Of a DNA stretch of 7,675 nt, positions 1-6,227 are shown piece after piece. Both the position numbers and the translations under genes were made by a program. The notes under the pieces were generated by a model. That model was not told the DNA's origin and did not search any database. It was given only the letters and a program-made list of their open reading frames with translations. Position 1 is the first letter of the stretch. The number at the start of each line of letters is the position of its first letter. Where the stretch lies: positions 1 to 7,675 of the forward strand of contig JAQBVH010000131.1 in assembly GCA_027623615.1 (NCBI GenBank). The letters are read 5' to 3'. The stretch is from Planctomycetota bacterium. GTDB lineage: Bacteria > Planctomycetota > UBA1135 > GCA-002686595.

Positions 1-1647
1 GCGCTGCTCCTCGCGCTCGGGCTGTGGGCAGCCGCCGCGATCACAGGCGAGGAAGTCGTCGCGCCGGTGCCTACCCGGGGCGGCGACGGCGCGAGCGCAC
101 GCTCCACGACCCTCGAGACCGGAGGAGAGGAGAGCGCGGCGACCGCCGGCACGCGCATGCAGGGCGGCCCGAGCACCGCGTCAACTGCGGACGACGGCCC
201 GGTCCTGCGCGGCCGGCTGCACCAGCAGGAGACCGGCGAGCCGCTGCCCTGGTACCACCTCGAGCTGCGGGCGCACCGCCACACGCGCGTGGTGCGCACC
301 GACGCGGAGGGGCGCTTCGAGTTGCCCTTCCCCCCGGGCTTGCTCCAGGTTTCGTTCCACGACCTCGAGCCCGTGCAGCGCGAGGGCGCCTCGATCTCCT
401 TCCTCGACCTCGAGCAGCGCGCCCAACTCGAGCACCGCGCGGGCGACGGGCCCGTGCGCCTCGAGGTCTCGAGCGGCCCGACCTTCGACCTCGATCTGCC
501 CATCCCCGAGGGCGTAGGCGTAGGCGCAATGTGGGCCGAGCTGACCTGGCGGCGCACGGACTTCGCCGGGTCGCCCATCTGGTACGAACCGCTGGCCGCA
601 CCCCTGCGCAGCGCGGGGGGCGGGACCTGGGTGCGCTTCGAGGCGCCGGGTCAGGGCTCGCGCAACGGCCCCTGGGGCTTGGCGGTCTACACGCATGACG
701 AGTTCTGGCGCAGCGGCGAGGCGCAGACCGAGCGGGTGCAGGGCCGCTACCCGCAGGTCCTGCGCCTCGAGCTCCTGCCCCGCGGCTGGCTGACCGTGCG
801 GGCACGCCACGGGGGCGCGCAGGAGACCAAGCCGGTCGTGCCCCTGCTCACCCCGATCGATCGCCCTCCCTTCGAGGTCACCGACCGCGGCGTCGTCCAT
901 CAGCGTCACGGCAAGGCGCACGCGCTGGCCGACGGCTGGCTCTTCACCCAGCTCGAGGAGGGCGCGTACGCGCTCTCCTTCGACACGGCCCTGCACGAGC
1001 CCTACTCCGCCCGCGTCGAGGTCGCCGCCCATGCGCACACGGAGCACGACGCCGAGCTGGTGCGCCTCGAGATCGGCGGGGCGATCACGGGCACCGTTTC
1101 GGGACGCAGGGACGCGCAGCCTGCGCGCAGGATGCTGCTCACCCGCGAAGACGGGCAGGGCTCTCCGCGGGCGGCGACGATAGACTGGCGCGACGAGGAC
1201 GGCCGCGCGGTGGGCTCGTTCGCCTTCGACGAGGTGCCGCTGGGCCGCTACTCCCTCGTCCCGGAAGCGCGCAGCCTGCACGCCTGGTACCCGAGCGCGG
1301 TCCTGGCCGAGCCGCCGTTCCAGGGCGCCCACTTCGAGCGCCTCGACGGGGGGCCCCACGCACCCGTCGGGTTCCTCGTCCGCGACGAAGCGGGCCAGGA
1401 GATCACCCACGCTGACCTGAGGCTGACGATCCGGCGCCAGGGCGATCCGCCCGAGGCCGCGGCGGCGCACCGGCTCACCTCCGGCAAGCCGCACCACCTC
1501 GAGTTCCCACTCGAGGCGCCGGTCGAGTGGAGCGTCGAGCTACCCGGCCACGTCTCGGTGGTCGGTCACACCGAGGACTTCCTCGACCTGCGCCCGACCT
1601 CCTTCGGAGAGTGCCGCTTCGCCGAGGTCGTGCTCAGGCGCAAATAG
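1..1647 (+). CDS. Membrane-anchored protein with carboxypeptidase-regulatory-like (Ig-fold) repeats, 5' end cut by window
   Basis: The reading frame is open from base 1 to a TAG at 1645-1647 (548 visible codons), and the true start lies left of the window. The first visible residues (ALLLALGLWAAAAITG) form a hydrophobic segment, probably a signal anchor or uncleaved signal peptide. A Gly/Ser/Thr/Ala-rich linker follows (about residues 25-65). Residues about 68-122 look like a carboxypeptidase-regulatory-like module: a GRL..ETGEPLP opening, then RTDAEGRFELPFPPG. Similar beta-rich modules seem to recur at about 262-344, 357-422 (ending PLGRYSLVPE) and 453-545. No catalytic motif is visible. Known for this fold: such modules are structural or carbohydrate/protein-binding units of exported proteins. 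Inferred: a surface or periplasmic structural or binding protein. A GTG at 67 could be taken as a start but would discard the hydrophobic anchor, so I treat the gene as partial. It converges on the next gene with no spacer. The family is tentative; the coding call is strong. Confidence 0.85.
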   Translation, partial: ALLLALGLWAAAAITGEEVVAPVPTRGGDGASARSTTLETGGEESAATAGTRMQGGPSTASTADDGPVLRGRLHQQETGEPLPWYHLELRAHRHTRVVRTDAEGRFELPFPPGLLQVSFHDLEPVQREGASISFLDLEQRAQLEHRAGDGPVRLEVSSGPTFDLDLPIPEGVGVGAMWAELTWRRTDFAGSPIWYEPLAAPLRSAGGGTWVRFEAPGQGSRNGPWGLAVYTHDEFWRSGEAQTERVQGRYPQVLRLELLPRGWLTVRARHGGAQETKPVVPLLTPIDRPPFEVTDRGVVHQRHGKAHALADGWLFTQLEEGAYALSFDTALHEPYSARVEVAAHAHTEHDAELVRLEIGGAITGTVSGRRDAQPARRMLLTREDGQGSPRAATIDWRDEDGRAVGSFAFDEVPLGRYSLVPEARSLHAWYPSAVLAEPPFQGAHFERLDGGPHAPVGFLVRDEAGQEITHADLRLTIRRQGDPPEAAAAHRLTSGKPHHLEFPLEAPVEWSVELPGHVSVVGHTEDFLDLRPTSFGECRFAEVVLRRK

Positions 1648-1664
1648 CTAGCCGTCGACGACCT
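1625..1664. repeat. Inverted repeat spanning a convergent stop-stop junction
   Basis: AGGTCGT at 1625-1631 is perfectly complementary to ACGACCT at 1658-1664, with a 26-base loop that contains both stop codons (TAG|CTA). It could form a stem-loop at the 3' end of both transcripts. The long loop and absence of a U-run make it weak as an intrinsic terminator, and 7-bp repeats occur by chance in DNA this GC-rich. Confidence 0.25.
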
Positions 1665-2061
1665 GCGTCCGGCGTTGTTCGGCCGGCAGGACCTCGGCCA
1701 GGCTGCCCTCGCGAATCGAACGTAGGGTCCAGCCTGCGTCGAAGATCAGCACGAGGCCCGTCAGGCCGGCCTCGCCACGCCGATAACTGAACGAGGCCGA
1801 CTCGCTGTCGACCGGCACGGAGAAGGACAGCTCCCAGCTCGCGTGCCGGGACCAACCCCACGCGAGCACTGCGCCGCCCTGATGCTCGCGCACGAGCAGG
1901 GGTGCGCCGAGCACCGCGAGGCACGCGTCGAGGTCGGCCTCGTCCGGGCGCAGACCGAAGTGCGACGGAGGCTGCGTGTAGCGAGTGCGGACGGTGAAGC
2001 CGCCGCTGATGCAGGACCCGGTCACCAGGAGCAGGGCCAGGGCCGCGAGGACGCGCACCAC
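1648..2061 (-). CDS. Small BamE/SmpA-like lipoprotein (second of a tandem pair)
   Basis: A 137-residue protein begins with a short lipoprotein signal peptide: an Arg at residue 3, a hydrophobic stretch, then VTGSC with the lipid-accepting Cys at about 17. The body (about 35-118) follows the pattern of small BamE-like lipoproteins: a DLDACLAVLGAP helix-turn, a W.W segment around 68-70, and a closing strand with LVLIFDAGWTL. It resembles the upstream gene product in layout, so the two look like diverged tandem paralogues. The start is GTG at 2061-2059, one base after the upstream TGA. A GGAGG lies 5 bases before it, inside the upstream gene's last codons, implying translational coupling. The adjacent GTG at 2058 is equally possible. 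A longer frame reaching 2184 lies inside the upstream gene and lacks a signal peptide, so it was rejected. Predicted location is the inner face of the outer membrane. Whether it joins a BAM complex or has another envelope role cannot be told; BamE membership is by pattern only. Confidence 0.82.
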   Translation of the reverse strand: MVRVLAALALLLVTGSCISGGFTVRTRYTQPPSHFGLRPDEADLDACLAVLGAPLLVREHQGGAVLAWGWSRHASWELSFSVPVDSESASFSYRRGEAGLTGLVLIFDAGWTLRSIREGSLAEVLPAEQRRTQVVDG

Positions 2062-2062
2062 C

Positions 2063-2443
2063 TCAGCCTCCGATGGGCAGGTCGTATTCGGCGCTCTCCG
2101 CCTCGAAGGTCGCGCCCGCGTGGCTGACCACACCCTGCTCGTCGAAGAAGATCCAGGCGCGATCCTGTTGCGTGTCGACCCCACGCAGGGCGACCAGGAT
2201 CAGGAACAACCCGGCCTGCTTCTCGATCGAGTGGTCGTAGCGAAAGGCCGAGCCCCGGCCGAGCTGCACGACCTCGTTGGGGGCACCGAGCAGGTCGAGC
2301 ACCTCCTGGGCAGTCGTCCTACCGGGTTCGATCGCAGCGACCGCGTCGGGCCGCAGGGCCGCGTGCCGACTCGTCTTGCTGACGAGGCAGCCGCTGAGGA
2401 GGGGTAGGAGCAGGCAGGGAAGGAGGCGTCTCAAGGAGGTCAT
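2063..2443 (-). CDS. Small BamE/SmpA-like outer-membrane lipoprotein (first of a tandem pair)
   Basis: This 126-residue lipoprotein has a clear signal peptide (two Arg at 5-6, a Leu-rich core) and a canonical lipobox L-S-G-C with Cys at 19. Leu rather than Asp at +2 favours outer-membrane sorting under the E. coli Lol rule. Residues 38-55 (IEPGRTTAQEVLDLLGAP) match the characteristic helix and turn of SmpA/OmlA/BamE-like domains. An FRYDHS strand follows (67-72), then a hydrophobic Leu/Ile-rich stretch (79-87) and a final AWIFFDEQGVVS strand (96-107), as expected for the small beta sheet. In Proteobacteria BamE is a non-essential partner of BamA/BamD in outer-membrane protein assembly, but many unrelated lipoproteins share this fold. 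The ATG at 2443-2441 overlaps the glycosyltransferase stop by 4 bases (ATGA), so translation is probably coupled. The in-frame extension to 2497 would bury the signal peptide behind 18 residues and was rejected. Confidence 0.88.
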   Translation of the reverse strand: MTSLRRLLPCLLLPLLSGCLVSKTSRHAALRPDAVAAIEPGRTTAQEVLDLLGAPNEVVQLGRGSAFRYDHSIEKQAGLFLILVALRGVDTQQDRAWIFFDEQGVVSHAGATFEAESAEYDLPIGG

Positions 2444-3573
2444 CGATCGCAAGGTGTGTTGGCCAGGCCCTTCAGGATGGCCCGGACGCGTGCACAACTC
2501 TGCTGCACGTCGAGGCTCGAGACAAGCTGCCGGATGCCGAAGCGTTCCTCGTCGTCGAGATCGTCCAGGCCCTCGAGGACCTTGTCGATCCTCGCCGCGA
2601 GGCCGGGGACGTCATCGGGTTCGTCGAGGAGCAGACCCGCGTGGGGACCCTTTAGGTACTCGGCGACCCCCGCGAAACCGGAGGCAATCACGGGAGTTCC
2701 GCAGGCGAGCGCCTCGACGAGGGCGAGCCCCAGGGTGTCGCGCCAGGTGGGCATCACGCACAGGTCCGCACCGGCCGCGAGCAGGACGGGGTCGACCTCG
2801 GGCAACCAGGTCGCGTGGGGCAGCCCGCGCACCTCGCGTGGTCGGCGCTTCGGTCCGGCCACGAGCAGATGCGCCTTGCCGTGGATCCGGTGCAGCGCGC
2901 GCGCGAGGGCGGGCAGGCCCTTGAGCCGGGGATTGCGCGCGGGGAACGTCAGGATGGGCATGCCCGGTACGACGCCGACCAGCTCGCGGAGCTGCTCGCG
3001 TGCCTCCCCGCGCCGTCGCGGATGGAACGCTTCGAGGTCGATGCCTGGCGCGACGACCTCGAGTCGGCCGGACGCGAGGGGATACTGGGCCAGCATCTCG
3101 AGCGCGACCATGGCCGAGGGCACGAGCACCTTGCGCGCGCCGCCGTTCATGGCGAGCCCCTCGATGTCGTCGAAGACCCGATGGCGCCCGCGCGGGACGA
3201 CCAGACCACGACCCTCGAAGCCGAACAGGGAGCGCGCCGCGCGGCGGCGGGCGCCGAGGCTCGCGCGGTGACTGCCAGCGTGCAGCCAGAGCAGATCGAC
3301 CCGCTCGAGGTGCCGCACGCCGAGGGTCACCTCGCAGCCGACACCCTGGGCTGCGGCGAGCAGGCTGCGCCCGAGCCGTCGCTCGCGAACGCCACGGGTG
3401 ATCCCCCCCGCGCGCACGCGATGGAACTCGCCCGTGACCTCACCGTCCTGCTGGGATGCGAAGACGTGGACCTCGTCGCCCTGGGCGTCGAGGTAGCGGG
3501 CGAGCTGATCGAGGGCACGCTCCGCGCCGCCGCGACGGGCGTCCCAGCGATCGATCAACAGGCCGACTCGCAT
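2440..3573 (-). CDS. GT4 family glycosyltransferase (WaaG-like, GT-B fold)
   Basis: The 377-residue length is normal for retaining GT-B glycosyltransferases of CAZy family GT4. The N-terminal acceptor domain starts with MRVGLLIDRW and the glycine-rich turn GGAERAL (15-21), typical of WaaG/RfaG-like enzymes. An interdomain VVAPGIDLEAFHP motif (173-184) leads into the nucleotide-sugar-binding domain. This contains RLKG (216-219, donor-phosphate-binding Lys) and PTWRDTLGLALVEALACGTPVIAS (275-298). In that last motif the first Glu of the family's E-x7-E is Asp279, paired with Glu287, a substitution common in WaaG-like proteins. No transmembrane segment is seen, so it probably acts on the cytoplasmic face of the inner membrane. 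Inferred role: adding a hexose to a lipid-linked envelope glycan or LPS core; donor and acceptor are unknown. It is the first gene of a unit with the two lipoproteins. The ATG has no strong ribosome-binding site; the 5' spacer carries a stem-loop. Confidence 0.92.
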   Translation of the reverse strand: MRVGLLIDRWDARRGGAERALDQLARYLDAQGDEVHVFASQQDGEVTGEFHRVRAGGITRGVRERRLGRSLLAAAQGVGCEVTLGVRHLERVDLLWLHAGSHRASLGARRRAARSLFGFEGRGLVVPRGRHRVFDDIEGLAMNGGARKVLVPSAMVALEMLAQYPLASGRLEVVAPGIDLEAFHPRRRGEAREQLRELVGVVPGMPILTFPARNPRLKGLPALARALHRIHGKAHLLVAGPKRRPREVRGLPHATWLPEVDPVLLAAGADLCVMPTWRDTLGLALVEALACGTPVIASGFAGVAEYLKGPHAGLLLDEPDDVPGLAARIDKVLEGLDDLDDEERFGIRQLVSSLDVQQSCARVRAILKGLANTPCDR

Positions 3574-3614
3574 CGGGGGTCAGCCTAGCGCCCGCGCAAG
3601 GTCGGGCGAAGTTG

Positions 3615-3635
3615 GGGTCTCCCCGAAGGGAGCCC
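3615..3635 (-). terminator. Stem-loop with UUCG tetraloop (possible terminator or leader structure)
   Basis: Read on the - strand, the element has an inner perfect 5-bp stem (CTCCC with GGGAG) closed by a C(UUCG)G loop. Three more G-C pairs lie beyond a single bulged base, giving 8 paired positions. UUCG loops closed by C-G are exceptionally stable and common in bacterial terminators. It lies 53 bases past the aminopeptidase stop and 42 bases before the glycosyltransferase start, so it could end the first transcript or sit in the leader of the second. No U-run follows it on either strand, so intrinsic termination is uncertain. Confidence 0.4.
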
Positions 3636-3688
3636 GGAAACCTGGGGGACGGGCCAAGGATGGGTCCGGTTCTCTCGGATGGGACGGA

Positions 3689-5095
3689 TCAGCGGCCGGG
3701 GCGGGCGTCCAACCAGTCGAGTACGCCCTCCTCGCGCATGACCGCTTCGATCTGCGCGCGCTGCTTCGGGACGTCCTTCGACAGCACCTCGCAGCCGTCC
3801 TCGGTCACGACGACCACGTCCTCGATGCGCACGCCGATGCTCGTCTCGGGGTCGTACAGCCCCGGCTCGATCGTGAAGGTCATGCCGACCTCCAGCCGAT
3901 CCGTGTGACTCAATCCAGGGTCATGCACCGCCATCCCGACCGAGTGGCAGGCGCCGTGCAACATCAGGTGCGTGAGGCCGTGCTCCTTGATCTTGTCGCG
4001 GCAGGCCTCTTCGACGTCCGAGAGGCGCGCGCCGGGCTTGACCAGCGCGATGCCGGCGAGCTGCGCGTCGAGCACGGCGTCGTAGATGCGGGCCTGCTCC
4101 TCGCTGAAGGTGCCGTCGACCGGGAAGGTGCGCGTCACGTCGCTGACGTAGTGGTCGACCTCGGGGGCGAAGTCGATCAGGACCACGTCCTCGGCGCGCA
4201 GGCGCCGCGCGGAGAAGTTGTAGTGCAGCACGAGCGAGTTCGCGCCCGTGCCGACGATCGCCGCGTAGGCCGGACCGTCCGCGCCGTGGCGCGCCTGGGT
4301 CCACGTGAGGAGCGCGGCGAGGTCCCACTCGCCGATCCCGGGACGACAGGAGCGCATGGCCTCCTTCATCGCGAGCGCCGCCGCGACGGAGGCGCGGCGC
4401 ACGGCCTCGACCTCCTCAGGCGTCTTGATCGCGCGCAGCTTGGTGATCGCGCCGCCGGCGTCCTGCACCTTGGCGCCGAACTTCTGTTCGAGGTGCGCCG
4501 CGAAGGCCTTCGCGCGGTTCACGCGACCATCCAGCGGGTCCTTCTCGCGCGCCCGGTCGTAGGGGCCCGCGGCGTCGTAGGAGCCGGAGAGCAGGATGGC
4601 CGCACCCTTCGAGGTCCAGAGCTTGCGCTTGCCGCCCCCCAGCACCCCGCTCAAGGACTCGAGCAGATCGCCGATCGGTCGCACGTCCCCGATCCCGGTC
4701 AGCTCCTTCACCCAGGGATCGTCCGCATCCCAGATCTCGCCCTCCCAGCGCTCCCTGAAGGCGCTGGGCTTGGCCACGAGCAGGATCTCCGCGCCGGAAT
4801 CGACATCCATGATCAAGGCCACGTCCGGGCTCTCGACCCCGGTCAGCCACCAGAAGTTCTTGTCCTGACGGAAGGCCACGTTCTCGCGCGGTCCCGGCTC
4901 GCCGCGCATCACGAATACGCCGCTCCCGAGGGCCTCACGCAGCGCCGCGCGACGTCCGGCGTGGAAGGCCTTGCCCAGTCCACAGATCGGTGCCCCGTCG
5001 GCCGCGCGCGCCAGGTTGTTGGCAGGCGGCGCAGGCAGTGGATCCTGGGCGAGGGCGAGGGGCGCGAGGCTGAGCAGTATGGCGGTCCGTTGCAT
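3689..5095 (-). CDS. pepP: Exported Xaa-Pro aminopeptidase (aminopeptidase P, peptidase family M24B)
   Basis: The enzyme removes an N-terminal residue that precedes proline, using a dinuclear metal centre. The 468-residue protein begins with a cleavable Sec signal peptide (hydrophobic residues 5-16, likely cleavage after ALA at 16), so it probably acts in the periplasm or at the cell surface. An AMP_N-type domain (about 43-175, with NFWWLTGVESPD at 80-91) precedes the pita-bread M24 domain (about 225-440). By comparison with E. coli PepP, all five metal ligands are present: Asp308 and Asp319 (in LIDF and SDVTRTF), His384 (HGACH), Glu410 (TIEPGLY) and Glu425 (VRIED). The accessory histidines His291 (LHYN), His380 and His391 (VHD) are also present. 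It is divergent from the two-gene glycosyltransferase unit and 115 bases upstream of the - strand glycosyltransferase, so co-transcription is unclear. No strong ribosome-binding site precedes the ATG. The substrate pool is unknown; scavenging proline-containing peptides is the likely role. Confidence 0.95.
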   Translation of the reverse strand: MQRTAILLSLAPLALAQDPLPAPPANNLARAADGAPICGLGKAFHAGRRAALREALGSGVFVMRGEPGPRENVAFRQDKNFWWLTGVESPDVALIMDVDSGAEILLVAKPSAFRERWEGEIWDADDPWVKELTGIGDVRPIGDLLESLSGVLGGGKRKLWTSKGAAILLSGSYDAAGPYDRAREKDPLDGRVNRAKAFAAHLEQKFGAKVQDAGGAITKLRAIKTPEEVEAVRRASVAAALAMKEAMRSCRPGIGEWDLAALLTWTQARHGADGPAYAAIVGTGANSLVLHYNFSARRLRAEDVVLIDFAPEVDHYVSDVTRTFPVDGTFSEEQARIYDAVLDAQLAGIALVKPGARLSDVEEACRDKIKEHGLTHLMLHGACHSVGMAVHDPGLSHTDRLEVGMTFTIEPGLYDPETSIGVRIEDVVVVTEDGCEVLSKDVPKQRAQIEAVMREEGVLDWLDARPGR

Positions 5096-5183
5096 GGGGA
5101 CGAGGGTAGCGCCACCCCCCTCGCGCTGGGCGTAAGTTCCAGGCGTGACGACGGCCGCCGCGCCGCTCCGGTACGCTCCCGCC
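5096..5183. promoter_or_regulatory. Divergent intergenic region presumed to hold promoters for the aminopeptidase and the + strand glycosyltransferases
   Basis: The aminopeptidase (-) and the glycosyltransferase pair (+) are transcribed away from each other, so promoters for both should lie here or just inside the 5' ends of the genes. The gap is 88 bases with the GTG start at 5184, or 49 bases if the GTG at 5145 is used. I do not see a convincing -35/-10 pair on either strand, nor a clear operator palindrome. The assignment rests on gene orientation alone. Confidence 0.4.
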
Positions 5184-6227
5184 GTGCGAATCGGCTTCGA
5201 CGCGTCCGCGATGTCTCCTGATCACCCGCCCGGCGTGCGGCGGGTCGTGGAGCGCAGCCTCGCGGCGCTCGAGGCACGCGGCAAGCATGAGGTCGTGCGG
5301 CTCGCGCCGCCCTCCGGCGTAGACCTGCGCACCTGGCGCCACAAGCAGCTCGCGGGCGAGGTGCAGTCCCAGGGCCTGGTCGGCCTGCATTCGTTCGTCT
5401 CCGCCTTTGCGCGTGGCGGCCCGGGCAAGCGGGTGCAGACGATCCACGAGGTGCCCTGGAAGCACGGCGTCACGGAGAACGCGGGCTGGAAGCACCGCTA
5501 CTGGGCGCGCTTCGGAGCGCGCAGGGCGGACGCGGTGATCACGCCGACCGCGTTCGTCGCGCGCGACCTCGGTCTGCGCACTGCGCAGGAAGGCGGCAAG
5601 CTCTTCGTCGTCCCTTGGGGCGTGGACGAGCGCTTCACCGAGGAGCCGCCCTTGGGCGAGGTCGATGAGGTCTTGCTCGAGCGCTACCGCCTGCCGGAGG
5701 GCGCGTTCGTGCTGGCCCTCGGCGCGGTGCGCGCGAAGAAGAACCTGGCGGGCGTCCTGCACGGCCTCGCGCGCCTGAAGGAGCGCGGCGGCCCCGTGCC
5801 GCAGCTGATCGTGACCGGTGACGACACGCCGGACCTGCGCAGGGACCTGGGTCTGGCCCAGAAGCTCGGCCTGACCCGCTACGTCTCGACGCCGGGTCAC
5901 ATCGAGGACGAGCACCTGCCTGGCGTCCTGCGCCTGGCCGCGGCCGTGGTCGTGCTCTCCCGCTCCGAGGGCTTCGGCCTGCCCGCCCTCGAGGCCGTCG
6001 CGTGCGGCACGCCGGTCGTCGTCAGCGCCAACAGCGCCCAGGCGGAGGTCGCCGGACCGGACGCGTTCCAGGTCGACCCGACCGATCCCCCGTCGGTCGC
6101 AGACGGCCTGCGCGCCGCGATCGAGGCCCGCGAGGACCTGCGCTACGTCATCGCTGCGCACGCGCGCGCGTTCACCTGGGACCGCACGGCGGCGGCGATC
6201 GAGAGGGTCTGGGAGTCGCTCGCGTGA
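5184..6227 (+). CDS. GT4 family glycosyltransferase (MtfB/WbpY-like), first of a pair
   Basis: This retaining GT-B glycosyltransferase has 347 residues from the chosen start. GTG at 5184 gives VRIGFDASAM, the usual opening strand of the family. A GTG at 5145 would add 13 residues of no evident family character; neither start has a strong ribosome-binding site. The N-terminal domain shows the PPGVRRVVERSLAAL acceptor-loop region (about 15-29) and a TIHEVPW motif (86-92). The C-terminal donor domain has VPWGVDERF (143-151), LGAVRAKKNLAGV (179-191, with the phosphate-contacting Lys) and SEGFGLPALEAVACGTPV (261-278), containing the intact E-x7-E pair Glu262/Glu270. This pattern is typical of O-antigen mannosyl- or rhamnosyltransferases such as MtfB and WbpY; the real sugar and acceptor are not evident. 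It lacks membrane segments and probably works at the cytoplasmic membrane face. It overlaps the next glycosyltransferase by 4 bases. Confidence 0.92.
   Translation: MRIGFDASAMSPDHPPGVRRVVERSLAALEARGKHEVVRLAPPSGVDLRTWRHKQLAGEVQSQGLVGLHSFVSAFARGGPGKRVQTIHEVPWKHGVTENAGWKHRYWARFGARRADAVITPTAFVARDLGLRTAQEGGKLFVVPWGVDERFTEEPPLGEVDEVLLERYRLPEGAFVLALGAVRAKKNLAGVLHGLARLKERGGPVPQLIVTGDDTPDLRRDLGLAQKLGLTRYVSTPGHIEDEHLPGVLRLAAAVVVLSRSEGFGLPALEAVACGTPVVVSANSAQAEVAGPDAFQVDPTDPPSVADGLRAAIEAREDLRYVIAAHARAFTWDRTAAAIERVWESLA

Noticed and set aside
511..526. Short direct repeat GGCGTA GGCGTA GGCG
   Set aside because: It encodes a Gly-Val-Gly-Val stretch inside a coding region, with too few copies to be a meaningful tandem repeat.
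181..1497. Long open frame of 438 codons on the - strand, opposite the carboxypeptidase-regulatory-like protein
   Set aside because: It is a shadow frame caused by high GC at third codon positions. It has no signal peptide or recognisable motif, and the + strand frame has a coherent domain pattern.
2815..3588. Open frame of 257 codons on the + strand, opposite the WaaG-like glycosyltransferase
   Set aside because: It is an antisense shadow of a gene with clear GT4 motifs and has no domain signature of its own.
5134..5140. GGAACTT on the - strand, 38 bases before the aminopeptidase start, matching the -35 element of sigma-E type ECF promoters
   Set aside because: No matching -10 element lies at the required 15-17 base spacing, only a run of G. 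A single heptamer is not enough to call a promoter.
3905..5221. Open frame of 438 codons on the + strand, opposite the aminopeptidase
   Set aside because: The - strand frame carries the complete M24 metal site and a signal peptide. The + frame is Arg/Ala/Gly/Val-rich with no domain and runs into the next gene.
4935..6161. Open frame of 408 codons on the - strand across the divergent region and the first MtfB-like glycosyltransferase
   Set aside because: It overlaps two well-supported genes, including the divergent intergenic region, and encodes no recognisable motif.
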